The notes below the pieces were generated by a model, which saw only the letters and a list, made by a program, of their open reading frames with translations, was not told the origin of the DNA and searched no databases. The position numbers and the translations under genes are program-made. Positions 6,832 through 11,377 of a stretch of 11,377 nt of DNA are shown here, one piece after another. The stretch comes from Acidobacteriota bacterium (lineage in GTDB: Bacteria; Acidobacteriota; Terriglobia; UBA7540). The stretch is taken from NCBI GenBank assembly GCA_003224635.1, contig QHZK01000129.1, positions 1 to 11,377 on the forward strand, given 5' to 3'. How positions within the stretch are numbered: the first letter of the stretch is position 1; every line of letters starts with the position of its first letter.

Positions 6832-6845
6832 GCACTGACGGCAGA

Positions 6846-6873
6846 GCCAGAGATGGAGGGCTCCCGCTCTGGC
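6846..6873 (+). promoter_or_regulatory. Inverted repeat in the 5' leader of the substrate-binding-protein cassette
   Basis: GCCAGAG (6846-6852) and CTCTGGC (6867-6873) are perfect inverted arms, and GGAG/CTCC inside them can extend the hairpin. It lies in the 88 bp leader between attC 10 and the start at 6920. It is not followed by a T run, so it is not an obvious terminator. It could be an operator or an mRNA structure; its role is unknown. Confidence 0.35.
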
Positions 6874-6919
6874 CGAGCAACGCAGCTCCGGGGGCATCTG
6901 CCTGGCGAAGGAGGTCTCC

Positions 6920-7936
6920 ATGAGAGACCATGGAACGGCCTGCAGCCGACGCGAGTTCGTGGGTGGGCTGACCCTGATGGCGTCGGCTGGACTCGGGATG
7001 CGACCTGAGCGCGCCGCTGCCGAGCTACCGCCCGAGACGACGAAGCTGCGGCTCCTCAAGGAAAAGGGCCGAACCTGCTGGGCCCCACAGTACGTCGCCG
7101 AGGATCTGCTCAGGGCCGAAGGCTTCACTGACGTGACCTACGTGGATTTCCCGGGCGGTGCGGTCTCGGAGTTTCTCGCGGCCGCGAAGGCAGACCTCAG
7201 CCTGCACTTCGTGGGACCGAACATTGTTCGGCTGGACCAGGGGGACCCCGTGGTGTTCCTTGCCGGTGTGCACACGGGGTGTTTCGAAGTCGTCGCCACG
7301 GAGCGGGTGAGACGGCTCACCGACCTCAAGGGTAAGATCGCGGGCGTCCCGGATCTCCGGGGCGCCGAGTACACCTTCTTCGCCAGCATCGCGGCCCACG
7401 TCGGCCTGACTCCCGGGAAGGACATCACCTGGGCTGTCAATCCTCCGGAGGAATCGATACGGCTCTTGAGCGAGGGCAAGATCGATGCCCTTCTTGGCTT
7501 CCCGCCTACGCCGCAGGAGCTGCGCGCGAAGAAGATCGGCCACGTCCTGGTCAACAGCGCGGTGGACCGCCCCTGGTCCCAGTACTTCTGCTGCCTGGCC
7601 CTCTCGAGCCAGGAGTTCGTGCGGAAGCATCCCGTCGCGACCAAGCGGGCCCTGCGCGCGATCCTTAAGGCGGCAGACATGTGCGCCCAGGAGCCGGAGC
7701 GGACGGCGCGCGCGCTCGTCGACGGCAAGTACACGCCCCGCTACGACTTCGCGCTCCAGCTCGTGAAGGAGATTCCCTACAACCGGTGGCGCGAGTACGA
7801 CCCTGAGGACACGATCCGCTTCTATGCCCTCCGCCTGCACGAGATCGGAATGATCAAGTCGAGTCCCCGGCAGATCATCGCTCGGGGCACCAACTGGCGG
7901 TTCTTTAACGATCTGAAGAGAGAGCTGAAGGGGTAG
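6920..7936 (+). CDS. Tat-exported NMT1/THI5-like ABC transporter substrate-binding protein
   Basis: The 338-residue protein begins with a twin-arginine signal (SRREFVGG, residues 9-16, then a modest hydrophobic stretch to GLGM) and probably ends its signal near RAAAE. The mature part resembles periplasmic binding proteins of the SsuA/TauA/NMT1-THI5 type: an early lobe with WAPQYVAEDLLRAEGF (73-88 region in ORF order), a central VADLSLHFVGPNI-like segment, DLKGKIAGVPDL at the hinge, then helix-strand alternation with KIDALLGFPP. Such proteins deliver a small organic anion or vitamin precursor to an ABC importer. No permease or ATPase accompanies it, so it would have to work with a transporter elsewhere. 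GAAGGAGG (6907-6914) lies 5 bp before ATG 6920. It is strikingly GC-rich. Confidence 0.87.
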   Translation: MRDHGTACSRREFVGGLTLMASAGLGMRPERAAAELPPETTKLRLLKEKGRTCWAPQYVAEDLLRAEGFTDVTYVDFPGGAVSEFLAAAKADLSLHFVGPNIVRLDQGDPVVFLAGVHTGCFEVVATERVRRLTDLKGKIAGVPDLRGAEYTFFASIAAHVGLTPGKDITWAVNPPEESIRLLSEGKIDALLGFPPTPQELRAKKIGHVLVNSAVDRPWSQYFCCLALSSQEFVRKHPVATKRALRAILKAADMCAQEPERTARALVDGKYTPRYDFALQLVKEIPYNRWREYDPEDTIRFYALRLHEIGMIKSSPRQIIARGTNWRFFNDLKRELKG

Positions 7937-8029
7937 CGAGGGGCCCAGCCGCGCGAGGCCGCCCCCCTGTACCACACTCATGCACCCGTGGAGATGTTAG
8001 AGATCGGCGTGAAGCGAAAGCAGTGTGGC

Positions 8030-8087
8030 ACATAACTTCGCAGTCGAGCGGACGCGCTTCGCGCGCCGCTCACCGCGAGCGTTAGAC
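8030..8087 (+). other. attC: attC recombination site 11
   Basis: R'' ACATAAC (8030-8036) deviates at one base from RYYYAAC; R' GTTAGAC (8081-8087) is canonical. The stem AGCGG-A-CGCGC closes on TTC against GCGCG-CCGCT. It lies 93 bp after the preceding stop; that spacer (7937-8029) is GC-rich and otherwise shows only a stray GTTAGAG at 7996. Confidence 0.88.
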
Positions 8088-8114
8088 GGGCAAACTTTTC
8101 GCGAGAGCACATAC

Positions 8115-8519
8115 ATGAAAACAAGAGGGCTCGATTTCGCGCATGGGTGCTTCTTACTCTGGGGGCTGACTAGGTTGTCCATAGGTGTCATTAGGGCGAG
8201 ATACACAGACGCGGAATGGGCCGGTGGAGCCGGTGGAATTCTCCTTCTCTTACTTCCCCTCATCTTCGTATCATTCTTGGCGATGCTAGTCGGAATCGTA
8301 TTGGCGGTTCGATTCTGGAACAATGGGCTTCTGGCGTTTCTCGCTGGGCTTAGCGTTCTGCAGATCGTTACGGAGTTCCCCACTGAGCATGGCCCGCCTG
8401 CGTTCCAAAAGACCGCTCCAATCGTGTACGGCGTGATCGTAGCTACGGGATCCGGATTGTGGTTCCTGGTCCTGAGAAGGCGATACCGTCCCCAGGCACG
8501 ACCCCTTGTGGAGGAGTGA
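8115..8519 (+). CDS. Small multi-helix membrane protein (cassette 12, first gene)
   Basis: From ATG 8115 the frame gives 134 residues with three to four hydrophobic stretches: a weak one near 10-26, a strong one at 40-67 (GGILLLLLPLIFVSFLAM and on), one at 70-85 and one at 101-121, then a basic and acidic tail. I recognise no family. A longer in-frame start at 8025 exists but would be translated through attC 11, so it is unlikely. GCGAGAG (8101-8107) offers at best a weak ribosome-binding site. The stop at 8519 is not followed by an attC, which is unusual here: another frame begins soon after. Confidence 0.68.
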   Translation: MKTRGLDFAHGCFLLWGLTRLSIGVIRARYTDAEWAGGAGGILLLLLPLIFVSFLAMLVGIVLAVRFWNNGLLAFLAGLSVLQIVTEFPTEHGPPAFQKTAPIVYGVIVATGSGLWFLVLRRRYRPQARPLVEE

Positions 8520-8549
8520 CATGTCCTGCGCGCTTTTCGGTTCGGGTGG

Positions 8550-8798
8550 ATGCTGCTCGGACCGTACCGCGCCGCAGAAGGGGCCGTTGCAGACAATCAA
8601 ATGGCGACGCGGACGGCCGGGCGAGCTTTGCTGGCGGCAGTAGCCGCATGCTCCGTTTCCTGTGCAGTCGTTCTAGGGCTCAGCCTTCCGGCAGGCCCGT
8701 TGGTCGAGTCATGGACGCGATTCCGAGTGGTTTGGACCATCGCGTTCATGGGCGGTGTGCTTGTCGCAAGGATTGTCGGTGGGCGCCGTGCCGTCTAA
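8550..8798 (+). CDS. Small two-helix membrane protein (cassette 12, second gene)
   Basis: The frame encodes 82 residues from ATG 8550, or 65 from ATG 8601, with hydrophobic segments around residues 27-50 and 60-75 of the longer form. No family is recognised. The TAA is embedded in the R'' box of the attC that follows, the pattern seen for other genes here, which is the best support that it is real. No complete attC separates it from 8115-8519, so both may share one cassette, or the intervening site may have been lost. The start is uncertain because neither ATG has a convincing ribosome-binding site. Confidence 0.58.
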   Translation: MLLGPYRAAEGAVADNQMATRTAGRALLAAVAACSVSCAVVLGLSLPAGPLVESWTRFRVVWTIAFMGGVLVARIVGGRRAV

Positions 8799-8864
8799 CC
8801 CCCCGTTGGAGCGGACCGCTGGCTCGCCTCCGCTCGCCGCGGCCGCTCAACGTGAGCGTTAGGC
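8793..8864 (+). other. attC: attC recombination site 12
   Basis: R'' GTCTAAC (8793-8799) and R' GTTAGGC (8858-8864). GGAGCGGACCGC pairs with GCGGCCGCTC around CTCG-containing inner arms. The interior is nearly the same as in the sites at 10081 and 10556. Confidence 0.94.
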
Positions 8865-8912
8865 GCGTTGGCGCGGCTGCACGACAACACTACCCAAGAC
8901 AAAGGAGACACT

Positions 8913-9416
8913 ATGAAAGCATTAGGCCCGCTCACCAACGTCGTTTGCAGCGCTCTTCTACTCGGCTGCGCTGCTTCTGCCCCGATGACCTCGGCGTCTC
9001 TGGATGCAGAAGCTAAAACATTTACGCCTGAGGCTGGCCACGCGAACGTCTATGTGGCACGACCTGGAACGTTTGTTGGCGCAGCTTTGACTGTCCAGAC
9101 TTTACTCGACGACCGCTCCGTGGGCCCCTTGGCTCCCGGCACGTATCAACTCTTGAGTGTTGCCCCTGGAAAGCACGTCGTATCCACTGTCTTGGCGCCA
9201 CCCCGCGGACAGCGGGTTGGTTCGCCTATCATCGTAGGACCGGAACGCGCATTTGGGTACGTCACCGCCGAAGCAGGCAAGAACTATTTCTTTGAGCTTA
9301 GCTTAGGCACGGGATTGGATCCGGGACAACCACGTAGCTTTCTCCGACTGATAACTGAGCAGCCAGGAAGAGAGGTAATCTTGCGTTTAAAACGTGCAGA
9401 AGCAACCAGATACTAA
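8913..9416 (+). CDS. DUF2846-like outer-envelope lipoprotein
   Basis: The 167-residue protein has a lipoprotein signal: MKALGPLTNVVCSALLLGCAAS with lipobox LLGC, acylated Cys19 expected. The mature region (ANVYVARPG, then LDDRSVGPLAPGTYQLLSVAPGKHVVST) follows the 'YvyRp....g....v.ldg..vg.l..g.y..l.v.PG.H.v' pattern of DUF2846-type lipoproteins, a small beta-sandwich of unknown role. The end carries YFFELSLGTG and a LRLITEQPGREVI segment. It would be anchored in the periplasm. ATG 8913 follows AAAGGAGA (8900-8907), a good ribosome-binding site; an in-frame upstream start at 8868 is less likely. Confidence 0.82.
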   Translation: MKALGPLTNVVCSALLLGCAASAPMTSASLDAEAKTFTPEAGHANVYVARPGTFVGAALTVQTLLDDRSVGPLAPGTYQLLSVAPGKHVVSTVLAPPRGQRVGSPIIVGPERAFGYVTAEAGKNYFFELSLGTGLDPGQPRSFLRLITEQPGREVILRLKRAEATRY

Positions 9417-9426
9417 ATTCAAGTGC

Positions 9427-9491
9427 GCCTAACTCTGCGCTCCAGGGCGGACCGGCCGCGAGCGGCCGGCCGCTGAGCTAACACGTTAGAC
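9427..9491 (+). other. attC: attC recombination site 13
   Basis: R'' GCCTAAC (9427-9433) and R' GTTAGAC (9485-9491). GGCGGACCGGCCGC pairs with GCGGCCGGCCGCT around a GA loop, so most of the site folds as one long hairpin. Confidence 0.92.
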
Positions 9492-9514
9492 GGTGTGGCA
9501 ACAGGACGGCGCGG

Positions 9515-10086
9515 ATGACGGCCATCTCGACGGTTGCGGTAGGTCTATTCATAGCGGCGTGGGTCGTGGACGTGGCGGCTTGGTTTTTAGGCATCGCAGA
9601 GATGATCGCGATGGCACGCTTCGTCCCAAAGGTCTACCGCATGGGGCCATGCTTGCTCCGCGCACAGGTGGCAATTCGTCGGCCGATTTGGCCTCGATCC
9701 ACCGCGCCAACCGGCGAGACGGCATCAGGTCGGTTCAAGATCCTCGGTCCCGAGGAAGTGTTATTCCGTCCTCATGTGGTTGGCCTTGGCATCCACACTC
9801 CTTTCCCATTCAAGGGGATCGTGCGCTGGCAGGGTGTGCAAGCCAATGTGGAAGGTCGCCCTCTTCTGGCCAGCATCGTATTTTTTGGCGCCTGGCTTGT
9901 GGGCTGGACTATGGGCGGAATGCTCGCCCTGCATCGCCCACTGCGGGTACGCAGGGGGTCCTGTTCCTACTGATCGGGTGGTTCGGTTGTGGCGCGATCG
10001 GTTCGCTCTCACTCTGGTTCGAGCTTCGACAGGCTCGCGCTATCATTACAGAACTCGATGGGGCGTTTGGGTCCGACCGCGTCTAA
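9515..10086 (+). pseudogene. Membrane protein gene split by an apparent -1 frameshift
   Basis: From ATG 9515 the frame gives 152 residues: a hydrophobic start (about 3-30, VAVGLFIAAWVVDVAAWFLG), a soluble middle, and a helix at about 117-140 (LLASIVFFGAWLVGWTMGG), then stops at 9973 after a basic run of low character. The adjacent frame, however, continues with a membrane-like segment (VLFLLIGWFGCGAIGSLSLWF) and reaches a TAA at 10084-10086 inside the R'' box of attC 14, exactly where cassette genes usually end here. A switch at the run of five G (9954-9958) would join them into about 190 residues; one extra G restores the frame. This may be a real mutation, a programmed slip or a sequencing error. 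No family is recognised. Confidence 0.7.
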
Positions 10087-10153
10087 CTCCGCAGTGGAGC
10101 GGACCGCTGGCTCGCATACGCTCGCCGCGGCCGCTCACCGCTAGGCGTTCGGC
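10081..10153 (+). other. attC: attC recombination site 14
   Basis: R'' GTCTAAC (10081-10087); the R' core reads GTTCGGC (10147-10153), with C where a purine is usual. The interior, GTGGAGCGGACCGCTGGCTC and its partner arm, matches the sites at 8793 and 10556 almost base for base. Confidence 0.88.
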
Positions 10154-10185
10154 GGCGCAAGGCTCGATAACGCAATGGCGTGCCA

Positions 10186-10542
10186 ATGAAGGTTCGTGAG
10201 GCTGGTGCTCGCCTATTGGCAGGTCTTGCGCTCGTCTTCGCCATTGGCACGATGTGGGGACTCTTTGAATTGGCGCTCCGCCTTCTGCAGGGCCGCGGCT
10301 TCCCGCGTTGGTCCATTCTGACCTACATCGGCGTCGCGTTCGGTCTGGGCCTTGCCTATCTTCTCGCGGAAGCACTGTGGTACCCGCTCGGCAGAGTCCT
10401 GATCGACCCCGACAAGGTCACCGATCCTCTTTGGAAGAGATCGCTTCGGCTTGTGGCCCTTCTGGCTATCATAGGCGTCGTATTGGCAGCTAGTGTCTTG
10501 GCGGAAAAGAGCGGTTGGCTTCCCATAGCGCTGACGTGGTGA
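10186..10542 (+). CDS. Small three-helix membrane protein (cassette 15)
   Basis: The 118-residue frame from ATG 10186 has hydrophobic segments at about 8-31, 43-66 and 86-107, with an ionic loop between the last two (LIDPDKVTDPLWKRS). A GTG at 10180 would add two residues. The upstream sequence contains no clear ribosome-binding site. I recognise no family; it should reside in the inner membrane. Its stop at 10542 is 13 bp before the next attC. Confidence 0.72.
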   Translation: MKVREAGARLLAGLALVFAIGTMWGLFELALRLLQGRGFPRWSILTYIGVAFGLGLAYLLAEALWYPLGRVLIDPDKVTDPLWKRSLRLVALLAIIGVVLAASVLAEKSGWLPIALTW

Positions 10543-10555
10543 GTATCGCAAAGCC

Positions 10556-10627
10556 GCCGAACCCCGCAGTGGAGCGGACCGCTGGCTCGCATGCGCTCGC
10601 CGCGGCCGCTCACCGCGACCGTTCGGC
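10556..10627 (+). other. attC: attC recombination site 15
   Basis: R'' GCCGAAC (10556-10562) and R' GTTCGGC (10621-10627) are perfect complements of each other but both differ from the usual YYAAC/GTTRR form. The interior is nearly the same as that of attC 14: GTGGAGCGGACCGCTGGCTC with arm CCGCGGCCGCTCACCG. Confidence 0.9.
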
Positions 10628-10655
10628 GTACCAGCGGGAAGACGGAGGAGGCCAT

Positions 10656-11377
10656 ATGGCAGGTCGACGACCGGTGGTTATCCTGGCGCTGACGTTACTG
10701 GTTTTGCCGGAACTCGTGCTTCACGCCACGGGCAAGCCCATCACGACGATGGCCCATGGCCCCAAGGGCGACGTCGAGTTTGAGACGCTCACGCTGAGCG
10801 CGAGCGACTTCTGGGACGGCGTCAAGATCGGGCAGCGCGTCACCATCTCCGGCGAGCTGCTCCTGCCGAAGGGCGAGGGCCGGGTGCCCGTCGTCGTCCT
10901 GTCGCATGGCGGCGGCGGCGTGGGTCGCGCGGAGGACACCTGGGCTCGTGAGCTGCGATCACAGGGTATAGCCGTGTTTGTCGTCGACAGCTTCACCGGC
11001 CGCGGTCTCAAGAAGTTCCCGCCCGAGACAGAGCTGAGTCGCGCCGGGCAGGTGTACGACGTGTACCAGGCCCTCGCGCTCCTAGCGACCCATCCCAGGG
11101 TCGACCCCGGCCGTATCGCGCTGATGGGCGGGTCGCGCGGCGGCGGGCTGTCCCTCCTGGCCGCGATGATGAGATCGCTAAAGGCGCAGGCGCCCGCCAA
11201 CCTCGAGTTCTGCGCGTATCTCGCGCTTTACCCCTCGATCAACGCCACGCTCGACTACGGGAAGGTAGCGAGCCGCCCGATCCGCCTCTTCACGGGCACG
11301 CTCGACGAGGCCACCTCGATCACCACGGTCCGGGGCTTCGCCGAGAAGCAGCGGGCGGGCGGCGCCGACGTCAAGCT
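10656..11377 (+). CDS. Dienelactone-hydrolase-family protein, 3' end beyond the window
   Basis: The frame is open from ATG 10656 to the window edge (240 codons, no stop). Residues 8-24 form a hydrophobic export signal or anchor. The alpha/beta-hydrolase core shows VVVLSHGGGGVG (79-90) at the oxyanion strand, a DSFTGRG segment (111-117), and the nucleophile elbow MGGSRGGGLS (157-166) with Ser160. LFTGTLDEAT (211-220) places the likely acid at Asp217; the catalytic histidine should lie beyond the edge. This matches dienelactone-hydrolase-like enzymes, which cleave cyclic or activated esters. GGAGGAGG (10644-10651) precedes the start by four bases, a very strong ribosome-binding site. It is the third alpha/beta hydrolase of a different subfamily in the array. 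Confidence 0.88.
   Translation, partial: MAGRRPVVILALTLLVLPELVLHATGKPITTMAHGPKGDVEFETLTLSASDFWDGVKIGQRVTISGELLLPKGEGRVPVVVLSHGGGGVGRAEDTWARELRSQGIAVFVVDSFTGRGLKKFPPETELSRAGQVYDVYQALALLATHPRVDPGRIALMGGSRGGGLSLLAAMMRSLKAQAPANLEFCAYLALYPSINATLDYGKVASRPIRLFTGTLDEATSITTVRGFAEKQRAGGADVK

Larger units (their letters stand above)
1..11377 (+). mobile_element. Interior of an integron gene-cassette array
   Basis: About sixteen genes in the same orientation are separated by fifteen attC-type loci whose R''/R' boxes fit RYYYAAC...GTTRRRY and whose interiors fold as imperfect palindromes. The genes are mutually unrelated, differ visibly in base composition, and usually stand one per attC, which is the hallmark of integron cassettes. 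Several genes take their TAA stop from the R'' box itself (1-267, 1521-1781, the remnant ending at 4611, 4669-5340, 8550-8798, and the restored frame ending at 10086). No intI, attI or Pc promoter is in view, so position within the array and the type of integron are inference. Sharing of stem sequence among several sites favours a chromosomal-type integron. Confidence 0.93.

Noticed and set aside
7025..7981. 318-codon open frame on the - strand
   Set aside because: It is antiparallel to the substrate-binding-protein gene, whose + strand frame has a clear Tat signal and family motifs; long antisense frames are expected in GC-rich coding DNA.
7937..7985. GC-rich stretch after the substrate-binding-protein gene as a terminator
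   Set aside because: I could not find a stable symmetric stem followed by a T run.
7996..8002. GTTAGAG resembling an attC R' core
   Set aside because: The last base is off consensus and there is no matching R'' or stem upstream; the real site follows at 8030-8087.
8521..8643. 40-codon frame starting 2 bp after the 8115 gene, with GGAGG upstream
   Set aside because: The ribosome-binding site is attractive, but the product lacks any protein-like pattern and ends within the better supported 8550-8798 frame.
1..11377. Integrase gene, attI, CRISPR array, tRNA or rRNA genes, IS elements
   Set aside because: None found on either strand; the only repeats are the attC palindromes and the Sel1 repeats within the gene at 3405.

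Overview
The window reads as the interior of an integron gene-cassette array. Every recognisable gene lies on the + strand. Almost every gene ends at, or just before, a 58-92 bp imperfect palindrome that opens with an R'' box (RYYYAAC type: GCCTAAC, GTCTAAC, ACCTAAC and so on) and closes with an R' core (GTTRRRY type: GTTAGGC, GTTAGAC, GTTAGCC and so on). These are attC sites. I count fifteen attC loci: thirteen complete, one collapsed to its two R boxes (3374-3392), and one that has lost its 3' half (4408-4450). No integrase gene, attI site or transposon end is visible, so both ends of the array lie outside the window. The length of the array, the kinship of several attC sites (262-333, 8793-8864, 10081-10153 and 10556-10627 share most of their stem) and the absence of antibiotic-resistance genes suggest a chromosomal or environmental integron rather than a clinical mobile one. 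The host looks like a high-GC Gram-negative bacterium, because there are Sec, Tat and lipoprotein signals. The sequence does not fix a species.

Layout from left to right: (1) 1-267, small two-helix membrane protein, cut by the left edge or starting at TTG; (2) 349-1395, secreted alpha/beta hydrolase; (3) 1521-1781, small three-helix membrane protein; (4) 1870-2292, secreted cysteine-containing protein of unknown function; (5) 2412-2813, membrane protein with a CxxC...CxxC zinc-ribbon-like tail; (6) 2856-3308, VOC/glyoxalase-fold protein; (7) 3405-4340, exported Sel1-repeat protein; (8) 4447-4611, 3' remnant of a SAM-methyltransferase-like gene fused to a broken attC; (9) 4669-5340, phytanoyl-CoA-dioxygenase-family protein; (10) 5448-6755, acyl-CoA thioesterase/BAAT-family hydrolase; (11) 6920-7936, Tat-exported NMT1/THI5-like substrate-binding protein; (12) 8115-8519 and 8550-8798, two small membrane proteins apparently in one cassette; (13) 8913-9416, DUF2846-like lipoprotein; (14) 9515-10086, membrane protein with an apparent -1 frameshift; (15) 10186-10542, three-helix membrane protein; (16) 10656 to the right edge, dienelactone-hydrolase-family protein.

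The genes do not form a pathway. As is usual in such arrays, they are independent passengers, each probably carrying its own translation signal. Two themes recur: small-molecule enzymes (three unrelated alpha/beta hydrolases, a 2OG-oxygenase-like protein, a VOC protein) and envelope or membrane proteins without known function. The most unusual parts are the collapsed attC, the attC/methyltransferase deletion junction, the split membrane gene at 9515-10086, and paired variant R boxes (GCCGAAC/GTTCGGC) near the right end. No stretch longer than about 150 bases lacks a gene or attC site. The longest uncovered pieces are the 5' leader at 6832-6919 and the spacer at 7937-8029.
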